NCBI GenBank assembly: GCA_965652025.1
Contig: CBFGTM010000011.1
Location: 13,148 to 77,147, forward strand
Direction: 5' to 3'
Source: CAVVWJ01 sp965652025
GTDB taxonomy: Bacteria > Gemmatimonadota > Gemmatimonadetes > Gemmatimonadales > GWC2-71-9
DNA: 64,000 nt
The notes beneath the pieces are model-generated. The model ran no database searches and was not told the DNA's origin. It saw only the letters and a program-made list of their open reading frames with translations. How positions within the stretch are numbered: position 1 is the first letter of the stretch; every line of letters begins with the position of its first letter. The position numbers and the translations under genes are program-made. Shown here piece after piece: positions 7,218-15,250 of this stretch.

Positions 7218-7987
7218 CGCTGCGCGTCGTGGTGGCTGACGACGAGCCGATCGGCCGGCAGCGCCTGGTCCGCCTGCTACAGGCCGAACCGGAGACCGAG
7301 GTGGTGGCGGCCTGTGCCGACGGAGAGGAGGCGGTCGAGGCAATTCGGGAGCATGCTCCCGACGTGGTGCTGCTGGACATCCAGATGCCTCAGCTGGACG
7401 GCTTCGAGGTCGTGGCCGCGCTGGGCGAGTCGCAATCGCCAGCGGTCATCTTCGTAACCGCGCACGACCAGTATGCGCTTCGAGCGTTCGAGATCCATGC
7501 CTTCGACTATCTGCTCAAACCGGTAGACCAGGACCGCTTGCGGGACGCCATCGGGCGCGCCGTCTCTCCCGGGAACCGGGCGCCACAGGGCAGTACCACC
7601 CGCCGGATTCTCAGCCTGCTGGAGGAGCTGAATGCTCGGGAGCGGGGCCGGGGCCGGGATCGTCTGGTGGTCCGCACACCCGAGCGAGCCTTCTTCCTGC
7701 GGGCCGAGACGGTCGACTGGGTAGAAGCGGCGGGCAAGTTCGTTCACTTGCATGTTGGCCGCGCGGTACACGCGCTGCGAGAGAGCATGGCGGAGCTGGA
7801 GCAGGAGCTGGACCCGGCCCGGTTCCTGAGGATCAGCCGCTCGATCATCGTCAACATCGATCGGATTCAGGAGATCCAGCCCTGGTTCCAGGGCGACTAC
7901 GTGCTGATCCTCAGTGACGGCACCCGTCTCACCTCCACCCGCGGATATCGGGACAACATGCGGCGGCTGCTGGGAAGGTCGGCGTGA
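7214..7987 (+). CDS. LytTR-family response regulator
   Basis: A 257-residue response regulator. The N-terminal receiver has the acidic pair ADDE (about 9-11), the phospho-acceptor Asp55 in LLDIQMP and the conserved Lys in DYLLKPVD. The C-terminal LytTR DNA-binding domain (about 150-255) shows FLRAETVDWVEAAGKFVHLHV and FLRISRSIIVNIDRI. LytTR regulators bind direct-repeat sites and act with LytS-type kinases, here encoded immediately upstream with a 4-base overlap. Targets are unknown; the lipoprotein gene 47 bases downstream is one candidate. Confidence 0.93.
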   Translation: MTLRVVVADDEPIGRQRLVRLLQAEPETEVVAACADGEEAVEAIREHAPDVVLLDIQMPQLDGFEVVAALGESQSPAVIFVTAHDQYALRAFEIHAFDYLLKPVDQDRLRDAIGRAVSPGNRAPQGSTTRRILSLLEELNARERGRGRDRLVVRTPERAFFLRAETVDWVEAAGKFVHLHVGRAVHALRESMAELEQELDPARFLRISRSIIVNIDRIQEIQPWFQGDYVLILSDGTRLTSTRGYRDNMRRLLGRSA

Positions 7988-8099
7988 GGACAGGCGGCCG
8001 GGTAGGACGGTAAGCGGATAAGGAGGTGAGGAATTTGATCTCTCGTGCCAGACTCAGACTTACACACTTACCTGCCTACCTGCTTACCTGCTTACTGGT
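7987..8099. repeat. Facing 7-8-bp repeat arrays around a lipoprotein start
   Basis: Upstream of the lipoprotein start lie degenerate heptamers (aggcggc, cgggtag, gacggta, agcggat, aaggagg). Downstream, within its signal peptide, lie 8-bp units of opposite sense (cttacctg, cctacctg, cttacctg, cttactgg). The ribosome-binding site AGGAGGTGA at 8021-8029 is itself the last left-hand unit, so the element may have donated a translation start. Confidence 0.55.
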
Positions 8100-8442
8100 G
8101 GTGCTTGCCTGCCGCGGTCCTCGGCAGAATGTCGATCCCGACCCCGCGCCGGCGGCAGACGGTTTTTCACTCATTCTCCGAAGCAATCATCTGCTCGACG
8201 TCAACATCTTCGTGCTGCATGACGGCCAGGCCGACCGGGTGGCGATGGTACCTTCATCCTCCACCCGGGCGCTGGTGCTCCCCACGTGGATGCTGGGCCA
8301 ATCGCACGCTATCCGAATCATCGTCGAGCCGATCGGCGAAGACTCGCGGTACACCACCGACCTGCTGTCGGTGCAGCCGGGCCAGATTGTTGAGCTGAAT
8401 GTCGAGAGTCTGCTGTCTCGAACCAGCTACAGTATTCAGTAA
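8035..8442 (+). CDS. Small lipoprotein of unknown function
   Basis: A 135-residue lipoprotein. The signal peptide ends with the lipobox VLAC (Cys26 from this start), followed by a Pro/Asp-rich linker and a beta-rich domain (FSLILRSNHLLDVNIFVLHDG, IVELNVESLL) that resembles small Ig-like domains of envelope proteins. I chose TTG at 8035 because a perfect AGGAGGTGA lies 5 bases upstream; the alternative GTG at 8026 lies inside that Shine-Dalgarno sequence. The hydrophobic core of the signal is made of 8-bp tandem repeats. It follows the LytTR regulator by under 50 bases. Function unknown. Confidence 0.65.
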   Translation: MISRARLRLTHLPAYLLTCLLVVLACRGPRQNVDPDPAPAADGFSLILRSNHLLDVNIFVLHDGQADRVAMVPSSSTRALVLPTWMLGQSHAIRIIVEPIGEDSRYTTDLLSVQPGQIVELNVESLLSRTSYSIQ

Positions 8443-8883
8443 TCAGCGGTTGTTGCCGCCGGAGCCCCCATTTCCGCCCGCAAACAGATCCTCCCCGCCG
8501 AGCGCCCGGTAGACGGTATACAGTCCGACGCTCAGCACGCCTATCAGGAGCCCGGTACCGCCCACCGACAGCTTCCGCTGCTGCATGCCGGCGACCGCCT
8601 GGCGGGGGACGTGGAGCCGCTCCCCGTTCCAGCCCGACCGGATGCCGCGATACGACTCAATCTCCCGTACCTGAAGATCGAGTCCGCTCGAGTCCGTCTC
8701 CACGACGTCACCTTCCACATGCAGTACCTCGGGCCCGATCTTCGGCGCCAGCTCTCGCGAGCCCTCGGACGTGAGCTGCGCCGACACCCTATCGCCGCGG
8801 GACGGCTCGGGTGTGGCCAGCGGACGGTAGGTGTAGCAGGCGCTCAGTGTGATGATGAGGGGAAGGAGATCTCGCCCCTTCAT
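8443..8883 (-). CDS. Predicted lipoprotein with C-terminal Gly-rich tail
   Basis: A 146-residue protein with an N-terminal lipobox (TLSAC, Cys16), a central beta-rich domain (about 30-100, including VEGDVVETDSSGLDL and LHVPRQAVAGMQQRK) and a hydrophobic segment near residue 108-128, ending in a Gly/Asn-rich tail. It resembles small Gemmatimonadota envelope proteins of unknown function. The start is ATG at 8883 with AAGGGAG upstream; the longer frame to 8925 lacks support. It lies downstream of the SusCD genes on the same strand but is separated by a hairpin repeat (8914-8976). Confidence 0.7.
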   Translation of the reverse strand: MKGRDLLPLIITLSACYTYRPLATPEPSRGDRVSAQLTSEGSRELAPKIGPEVLHVEGDVVETDSSGLDLQVREIESYRGIRSGWNGERLHVPRQAVAGMQQRKLSVGGTGLLIGVLSVGLYTVYRALGGEDLFAGGNGGSGGNNR

Positions 8884-8913
8884 AAGGTTCTCCCTTGGCC
8901 CTGCGGCGCTTAT

Positions 8914-8976
8914 CACGAAGGACACGGAGTCACACAGAACTTCCTGCTTTCCGTGTAACTCCGTGTCTCTCTCGTG
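8914..8976. repeat. Long imperfect inverted repeat
   Basis: The left arm (8914-8939, CACGAAGGACACGGAGT...) and right arm (8949-8976, ...ACTCCGTGTCTCTCTCGTG) pair over about 25 positions with a 9-base loop. It lies between the SusD stop and the downstream lipoprotein gene, both on the minus strand, so it could terminate or stabilise the SusCD message. It belongs to a different sequence family from the GTCATCGCGAG palindromes in this window. Confidence 0.65.
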
Positions 8977-8990
8977 CTATCCGATCTTCT

Positions 8991-10610
8991 CTAATTCGCC
9001 AGCGGCACCGAGGTGGTGTAATTCAGCGGCGGGCAGGGGGTTGGATCGTTGGCGTTCCTGCCGGTCGGTGACACGTTTGGTGTGTTCGGGTTCGCATTGA
9101 TCTCCGTGATGCCGTAGGGCAGCCGGCCTGGGATTGGCTCGGCCCGCGGCACTGGGCTGGCCAGCGACGAGGGCGCCGGTGCCAACGCCGGTAAACAGGT
9201 ACGCTTGTGGTCGTTCCAGGCCTCGATGTTCAGGAAGAGCGTCACATACTTCTCTTCCATGATGTTTTCCAGCGTGGCCGGTACCGGCGCCAGTGGCGTG
9301 AAGACGATCGGCGTCGCGCCGCGCGACCCGTAGGAGCGATTGGCCCGAGCCGCGTCCAGGAATGGCTGTGCTGCACCTTGACCGCCGGTCTGGAAAGCCG
9401 CCTCCGCCCCGATGAGCTGGGTTTCAGCATAGGTGATGACCGGCATCCGCACGTCGCCCGGGTCGGTGTTGAAGTCGATGAACCCGAATATCGAATAGGC
9501 GCCGCCTGGGTCACCCGTCCCACCAGCGCCGGCCGGGGATCCATTGCCGTTATACAACCCGGTCGCGGTCTGAATGTTGGTCACCCCGCCCGGCCGGTAT
9601 CCATAGAAGCCGACCGGCACCTCATCACCCACTGCAGCCGGGTCGGGATCGAACGCCGCCTGCTGGAAGTAGAAGTTCAGGCGCTCGTCGGTCTCGACTC
9701 CCTGGGCAATGCGGCGCTTCAGGATCTCGATCAGCGCCGCGCCGGGAGCGATGTCGCCCCGAGCACTCATGAACTGCCACCAGACGTTCTGGCCCGTCGG
9801 GGACTGATCGTGGAACCACAGCATGTCATTCGCCGGTGTATTGATGCCCAGGGGAACCTCGGCCAGCGCGAGCGCATAGTTCGCCGAGTTTACCTCGGCC
9901 AGATGCATGTAGTACCTGGCCTTGAGCGAATGAGCCACCTGGGTGTAGACCTGGGCCAGCGCGGCGGCGTCACCTCCCCGATCGAGATAGATCAGCTCGG
10001 CGTTGTCGGTCGGAGGACCCACATTGGGTGGCCCTGGTGCTGCCGCAAGAAACAGTATCGCCGAGTCGAGTTGCGCGAGCATATCGCCGTAGACCTGGAG
10101 CTGCGGATCGAAGGCCGGCGTCACATTGGTAGAATCCGCCGCTTCACGATAGGGAATGTCACCCCAGATCGAGGCGGCCATGCCGATCACGAGGGCCTCA
10201 TACACCTTGCCGATTCCGATGTAGATCGAGTCGTTCACCGCCCGGGCAAGCTGCTGCATCTTGTGGATATCCAGCAGGCCGCCCCCGCCCTGGATGGTGA
10301 TCGCCGACCCGTACACCGAGAAGAAGTGAGGGTCGATGGTGACTGGATCCATCTGATAGAGGTCGTAGCCGATCTGCTGCCGCGAGTTTCCCGCGATCTG
10401 CTGTACGTATTCCGCTGCGTTTCGTGCCAGCTGGCCCTCGAACTGCACCGACTGAAGGGCCTGGATCGAGATGTAGAGCGGGCCCGGCCGGGTGAGCTGG
10501 CTGATGTTGTTGGGGTCCTCGTCGATCCCAGGACCCGAGAGAAAGTCGCCGCATCCCAGCGCGCCCAGCGCGAGAGCGGTACTCAGCACCAACTTGAGAG
10601 AGTGTCTCAT
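8991..10610 (-). CDS. SusD/RagB-like outer-membrane nutrient-binding lipoprotein
   Basis: A 539-residue SusD-like lipoprotein. The signal peptide ends at GALGC (Cys20). The body is helical, with TPR-like segments (VNDSIYIGIGKVYEALVIGMAASIWGDIPYREA is the SusD signature region near residue 130) and a C-terminal RagB/SusD domain. SusD proteins cap a SusC TonB-dependent channel and bind oligosaccharides or other ligands at the cell surface. The start is ATG at 10610; longer frames into the SusC gene are not needed. It follows susC with 28 bases between. No glycoside hydrolase is encoded nearby, so the substrate is unknown. Confidence 0.9.
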   Translation of the reverse strand: MRHSLKLVLSTALALGALGCGDFLSGPGIDEDPNNISQLTRPGPLYISIQALQSVQFEGQLARNAAEYVQQIAGNSRQQIGYDLYQMDPVTIDPHFFSVYGSAITIQGGGGLLDIHKMQQLARAVNDSIYIGIGKVYEALVIGMAASIWGDIPYREAADSTNVTPAFDPQLQVYGDMLAQLDSAILFLAAAPGPPNVGPPTDNAELIYLDRGGDAAALAQVYTQVAHSLKARYYMHLAEVNSANYALALAEVPLGINTPANDMLWFHDQSPTGQNVWWQFMSARGDIAPGAALIEILKRRIAQGVETDERLNFYFQQAAFDPDPAAVGDEVPVGFYGYRPGGVTNIQTATGLYNGNGSPAGAGGTGDPGGAYSIFGFIDFNTDPGDVRMPVITYAETQLIGAEAAFQTGGQGAAQPFLDAARANRSYGSRGATPIVFTPLAPVPATLENIMEEKYVTLFLNIEAWNDHKRTCLPALAPAPSSLASPVPRAEPIPGRLPYGITEINANPNTPNVSPTGRNANDPTPCPPLNYTTSVPLAN

Positions 10611-10638
10611 GGCTGAAGTCCTTAGGGCACGCGCCGGG

Positions 10639-13600
10639 TTAGCGGTTGAGAGTGATGGAGAACACATATGACCGGCTCTGCGGATTGTTGAAGTAATCCA
10701 CTCCCCGCACCGGGCTCGAGGCACCGAGGACCGAGGTCTCGGGATCCACGCCGGTGTAGTCGGTCCAGGTGTGCAGGTTGCGGCCCGCCACCCGCAGCTC
10801 CATGCTGCTGAAGCCAAGTGTGCGGCTCACCCACGGCTGATCGAAGGTGTACCCTAGGGAGATTTCGCGAAGCTTCACGAAGCCCGCGTCTTCTACGAAC
10901 TGCGAAGCCGGGCCGTTGAAGATGCCTCCCAGTCCGCTGAACCATGTCTCGCCCAGCGGCACCGCGGCACCGGCTCCCGGCCCTGCCACCGTCTGGTCGT
11001 TGAAGTAGGTGTCGCCGAAGACAAAGTTGCCCTGCTCCCGCTTGAGGGTCTCGGCGGAGGTCCCAAAGTGCATGAGCGCACCCTTGGTCCCGTTGTGATT
11101 CACACCGCCGTGGCGGATATCCACCAGCCCGCCGATGGAGAACTTGTTCCAGCGGAAAGAAGTGCGGACCGAACCGGTCCAATCCGGATTGGGGTCGCCG
11201 AAAACGTAGGTGCCACCCACATCCAGCGCGGGGTAGCCGGTGCTGTCGATGTACAGCGCACCGGCAGGTGCACCCTGGCAATGACCCGCGGTATTGTCGA
11301 TGTCATAGCCGGCATACGTGAGTCCACGGCCGCAGCGAATAAAGTCGGTGCCGTAGTACACGCCGAGCGGGAGGCCTTCCTGGGCAATGCCCTGAACGCT
11401 CAGGCCGTTGGTTCCACCACTGATCGGAAGAGGTACGAACTGCACCCCGGCCAGGTCCAGCACCTGGTTCCGGTTGGTGGCTACCTGGAATCCAAGATCC
11501 CAGGAGAAACTGCGGGTGGTGACTGGCCGGACGTTCAGCGCCACCTCGATACCGGCGTTCCTGATCTTCGCGGCATTGGCCGGTTTCTGGGTGTAGCCCG
11601 AGCTTCCGGCGACCGGAAGATTGAGGATGACATCGCTCGACACCGCCCGGTACCAGGTGAATCCCAGATCCGCCTTGTCCTTCCAGAGACCCAGATCGAA
11701 GCCGGTCTCGAACTCCGCGACCCGCTCCGGGCCCAGATCATCGGTGGGCAGGATGTACTGTGAGATCAGCCCGCCGACCCCGTTCTGCTGGGTCGAGATG
11801 GCAGGCCCCCAACCGCCGTCGTTCCCGTTCCAGGCGCCGAACAGCACGCTGGAGAGCAGGTACGGAGCCGGCTGAGTGCCGCTCTGACCGTAGGCCGCTC
11901 GCAGCTTGCCATAGGTGAGCATCTTCTCGGTCCCTTCGGGGCTGCGATAGAACGTCCAGGCGGCGCTGCCCTTGGGGAACCAGTTGTGCCGAGTGGTGGC
12001 TCCGAACGTCGAGGCGCCGTCGTTTCGCAGCGCCGCGGTCAGGAACAACTGATCCCAGAGATCGGCGCTCACCTGCGCGAAGTACGACTCCAGCCTGACC
12101 GTCTGCTGGTAGTCGTATGGCGGAAGCTGGGAAGAGGTGTTCCCCAGGTTGAATGGCTCGGGCGCGATGAGCCCGGTACCCAGCGTCTGCCGGGTTTGAT
12201 ACTTGTTGGAGTTGAGGTTCTGTCCAACTGTCACCGCTCCGCTGAATGTGGGGCTCAGCCGGTACCGTGCGGTGGCGGTCAGGTTGTGGTCGATCTGGAA
12301 CGAGCGGATATACCCGGCGTTGACTCCTCCTACCCCGTTCACCCCGACAACGGTTGTGTTGGATGTAGTCCAGGGCCAGGCCTGGGTCCGCTCGTCATTG
12401 GAGTAATCCGCCCCCAGGGTGTAGTTGAACGAGAGCCAGGACGTGGCCGCGTATTCGACATTGATGCCGCCAAGGGTCCGGCCCAGCTCGGATTTGTTGA
12501 ATGATTCATTGGCCACGAAGAACGGATTGTCGTAGGCCCGCGAGGCCTGCTCGGAGCCCGCTGCCGGATTGGGGAACCGGTAGGACCGGTGCAGTCCGGT
12601 CACTGGGTCCAGGTAGGGCTGGTTGTTGAAGTCCGGAGGCGAGCGCCACGCTCCCAATAGCAGCCCATCGGTGCTGTTGCGGCTGGTGATGAACCCTCCG
12701 TCCCCATCCACATACGCGATGTTGGCGCCCACCTTGAGATTGTCGAATACCCGGTGAGAGCCGTTGAAGCGGAAGGAAAACCGGTCGAACTTGTCGTTGT
12801 TCCCGGTGATGATGCCCCGCTGCGTGGTGACGCCGCCGGAGAGGAAGAACGTGGTGCGGTCGTTGCCGCCGGAGACCGTCAACGCATTGTCGAACGTGTG
12901 GCCGGTTTGAAACATTTCGCCGGCGTGGCTGTAGGTCGGCGCGCCTGTGGCAATCTCCGGACCCCAGCTGCCGGCCGACGCGAATGGGACGATGCAGTTG
13001 GGTGTGCTGCCGCCCACGCAGGCAGGAGCGACGCCCTGCGAGCCCAGACCATACTTCCGCTGGAAGTCGGGCAGCTTGGCGACTTCGTCAAAGGACGCCG
13101 AGCTCCGCAGCGAGTACTTGGTGGGTCCCGGGCGTCCCTTCTTGGTCGTGATCAGCACGACACCCTGACCCGCGCGTGATCCGTAGATCGCCCCCGACGC
13201 GGCGCCCTTCAACACCTCGACGTTCTCGATGTCATTGGGGTTGATATCGATCGCCCGGTTGGACGGGGCCGCGCTCGAATTCAGAGATGAAAAGTTGGGA
13301 TTGTTGTAGCTCTGACTATTGTCGATCGGCACCCCATCGATAATGAACAGCGGCTGCGCGTCGGCGCCGTGGACACCGCTACCCGCGCTGATAGTTGTCT
13401 GGCCCCGAATCTGTATATGGGCCGAGGCCCCAGGATCGCCCGAGCTGGTCACGACGCTCACGTTCGGCGCCTTGGCCGCCAACGCACTGACCACATTGGG
13501 CTCTGCGCTGCGCACGATGGCGAGTGAATCGACGCTGCTGCGGCCGGTGCCGAGCTTCTCGACCTCACTCACCGTCCCCGCGCCGGTGACGACGATCTCA

Positions 13601-13968
13601 CCGAGCTGCAGCGGATTATCGGCCAGGCTGAAGTTTTGTACTGCGGACCCGGCGCTGAGATTCACCTGTGCCGAGCGGGCCCTATAGCCCACCAGCCTCG
13701 CCGTCACCGTTACCGGGGCCGACGGCACCCGGGCGCCGGGGATCAAAATGGTGTAGCTGCCGTCGGGCCGAGTCGAGGCGCCGGCGCCCAGCTGTTCGAT
13801 GGTGATCTCGGCCGCCGGAAGCGGCTGCCCGGCCTCGCTGGTCACCCGGCCGGTAAGTGTGACCGGTTCCTGGGCCAGCACTGCGCCCGGCAGGAGCGCC
13901 AGCGCGGCCAGCGCCAGCCAGGTGAGCCACAGCCGGTATCGCAACTGACCTAACAATGCTTGTGCCAT
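10639..13968 (-). CDS. SusC/RagA-family TonB-dependent outer-membrane receptor
   Basis: An 1109-residue TonB-linked transporter. A signal peptide (about 1-32) is followed by a carboxypeptidase-regulatory-like beta-sandwich (about 36-110, VTLTGRVTSEAGQPLPAAEI), a plug domain with the SusC hallmark DGVPID and IENVEVLKGAASGAIYGSRAGQGVVLITTKKG (about 210-280), and a 22-stranded barrel ending in an aromatic-poor strand (VFSITLNR). It imports ligands too large for porins, using TonB energy, with the SusD partner just downstream. Start ATG at 13968. Transcription probably begins upstream in the 82-base gap after the regulator gene. Confidence 0.94.
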   Translation of the reverse strand: MAQALLGQLRYRLWLTWLALAALALLPGAVLAQEPVTLTGRVTSEAGQPLPAAEITIEQLGAGASTRPDGSYTILIPGARVPSAPVTVTARLVGYRARSAQVNLSAGSAVQNFSLADNPLQLGEIVVTGAGTVSEVEKLGTGRSSVDSLAIVRSAEPNVVSALAAKAPNVSVVTSSGDPGASAHIQIRGQTTISAGSGVHGADAQPLFIIDGVPIDNSQSYNNPNFSSLNSSAAPSNRAIDINPNDIENVEVLKGAASGAIYGSRAGQGVVLITTKKGRPGPTKYSLRSSASFDEVAKLPDFQRKYGLGSQGVAPACVGGSTPNCIVPFASAGSWGPEIATGAPTYSHAGEMFQTGHTFDNALTVSGGNDRTTFFLSGGVTTQRGIITGNNDKFDRFSFRFNGSHRVFDNLKVGANIAYVDGDGGFITSRNSTDGLLLGAWRSPPDFNNQPYLDPVTGLHRSYRFPNPAAGSEQASRAYDNPFFVANESFNKSELGRTLGGINVEYAATSWLSFNYTLGADYSNDERTQAWPWTTSNTTVVGVNGVGGVNAGYIRSFQIDHNLTATARYRLSPTFSGAVTVGQNLNSNKYQTRQTLGTGLIAPEPFNLGNTSSQLPPYDYQQTVRLESYFAQVSADLWDQLFLTAALRNDGASTFGATTRHNWFPKGSAAWTFYRSPEGTEKMLTYGKLRAAYGQSGTQPAPYLLSSVLFGAWNGNDGGWGPAISTQQNGVGGLISQYILPTDDLGPERVAEFETGFDLGLWKDKADLGFTWYRAVSSDVILNLPVAGSSGYTQKPANAAKIRNAGIEVALNVRPVTTRSFSWDLGFQVATNRNQVLDLAGVQFVPLPISGGTNGLSVQGIAQEGLPLGVYYGTDFIRCGRGLTYAGYDIDNTAGHCQGAPAGALYIDSTGYPALDVGGTYVFGDPNPDWTGSVRTSFRWNKFSIGGLVDIRHGGVNHNGTKGALMHFGTSAETLKREQGNFVFGDTYFNDQTVAGPGAGAAVPLGETWFSGLGGIFNGPASQFVEDAGFVKLREISLGYTFDQPWVSRTLGFSSMELRVAGRNLHTWTDYTGVDPETSVLGASSPVRGVDYFNNPQSRSYVFSITLNR

Positions 13969-14050
13969 GTGTTGTCCTCCCTCAGCAAACGCGAAAGCCG
14001 TGACGAGATGAACTGACCCCGGAGCGCGTCACCCGCTCCGGGGAGCGTCC

Positions 14051-14755
14051 TCAGGGGCGAAAGCGGTAGCCCCAGGCGAGCGCAGTCAGGATGTGGCGAG
14101 GGTTTGCGGGATCGTCCTCCACCTTGCGACGAAGCCGCGCAATGTGGGTGTCTACGGCGCGGCGGCTGACGGCCGCTCCCGCGCCCCAGACCTCGCGGAG
14201 CAGCTCGATCCGGGACGCGATGGCCCCGCGTCTGCGGATGAGCGCGAGCAGCAGCCGGAACTCGGTGTGGGTCACCCGCACCGGCTGACCCGCCCGGAGC
14301 ACTGTTTGGGTCGCGGGCTCGACCATGACGCTCCCGAATCGGATCGTCCCCGACCAGCCCACCGAACCGCCTGTGGGAAGCGCCCGGGTTCGATGCAACA
14401 GCTCCTCCACTCGGGCCACCAGCTCTCGTACCACCGAGACGTCCGGGGTATCGCTGGCGTCGAGCGGCAGGGCCGGGCTCTCGCCGGACTCAGATCTGAG
14501 CGGTACTGGAGTAGCCATCTGGTACTCGTGGATCACTGGCTGGGATGGTCCCTCCGGATGTCCCGGCTGGGGAGGGCCATCATTCGCCGTTCCGTTGGTG
14601 GTGACGGCCTCGCCGCCCGCTCCACCGGGAGTCGGTTGGGGGTCGTCGTCGATGATGAGAATCCGCGTAGCGTCTCCGCCGGCAGAAGAATCCGGGTGTG
14701 ACTTCGGAGCGACGGCCAATCGACACCGATATGGCGAGCGCGACACGCGCATCAC
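14051..14755 (-). CDS. OmpR/PhoB-type DNA-binding protein with deleted receiver domain
   Basis: A 234-residue protein whose C-terminal about 95 residues form a winged-helix OmpR/PhoB domain (VTHTEFRLLLALIRRRGAIA, SRRAVDTHIARLRRKVEDDP, GYRF). The N-terminal part begins like a receiver, with RILIIDDD (first strand and acidic pair), but then runs into a Pro/Gly-rich linker. The phospho-acceptor Asp, Thr/Ser and Lys regions are absent. A helical stretch VRELVARVEELLHR like a normal receiver-to-effector linker is kept. It looks like a response regulator that lost most of its receiver. The start is uncertain: GTG 14755, ATG 14752, no clear ribosome-binding site. It is upstream of and co-directional with susC. 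Confidence 0.75.
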   Translation of the reverse strand: MMRVSRSPYRCRLAVAPKSHPDSSAGGDATRILIIDDDPQPTPGGAGGEAVTTNGTANDGPPQPGHPEGPSQPVIHEYQMATPVPLRSESGESPALPLDASDTPDVSVVRELVARVEELLHRTRALPTGGSVGWSGTIRFGSVMVEPATQTVLRAGQPVRVTHTEFRLLLALIRRRGAIASRIELLREVWGAGAAVSRRAVDTHIARLRRKVEDDPANPRHILTALAWGYRFRP

Positions 14756-14889
14756 CGGCGGCTACGATAGGATCAGCGGATTACCGGAGGAACAGGATGG
14801 GAGTGAAATGCTGCTGGGGTACCACGAAGTGCTTGTTCGGCGGCACGAAGCCGAAAGGACGGTTCAAGTTCCGACACGGCCAGGATGTT

Positions 14890-15225
14890 TCAAGTCGAGC
14901 GCTTCAGGGCCTCCAGCTTCTGGGCCATGGTGTCGGCCCGGAGATCGAAGTGGGATCCGTGCCAGGCCGGAACGCCGGACCGCAGGATGATGGCCTGGGG
15001 TGAGGCATGGACCACACCGACCCGCTCCGCGATGTAGCGCGACAGGGGCCGGGACTGCACGACGTCGATCAGATACACCGGCACGTCCCGCTGCATCTGC
15101 TTGAGCGAGCGGATTTCCTCGTACGCCATTCCACTGGTGGGGCAGATCGGGCTGTGCTTGTACACCACGGCCAGTGGCTCGGCGAGGACGGTAGCAAGAT
15201 CTGCTTCAGTCGCGATCTTCTGCAT
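14890..15225 (-). CDS. ytxJ: Monothiol bacilliredoxin BrxC/YtxJ family
   Basis: A 111-residue thioredoxin-fold protein of the YtxJ/DUF2847 family. The redox site is KHSPICPTSGMA, with a single reactive Cys (CPxS type), then the fold's VPVYLIDVVQSRPLS and a cis-Pro region near HASPQAIIL. The family reduces bacillithiol-mixed disulfides in Firmicutes and in some Bacteroidetes and Gemmatimonadota-like bacteria, so its presence hints that this organism makes bacillithiol; biosynthesis genes are not in the window. Start ATG at 15225. The gap to the kinase gene contains two heptamers (ggtgaga, ggtgagg at 15234-15247). Confidence 0.85.
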   Translation of the reverse strand: MQKIATEADLATVLAEPLAVVYKHSPICPTSGMAYEEIRSLKQMQRDVPVYLIDVVQSRPLSRYIAERVGVVHASPQAIILRSGVPAWHGSHFDLRADTMAQKLEALKRST

Positions 15226-15250
15226 GCCCGAAAGGTGAGAGGTGAGGGGG

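Noticed and set aside
9207..10616. A 469-residue plus-strand frame
   Set aside because: Antisense to the SusD-like gene; no domain or signal sequence.
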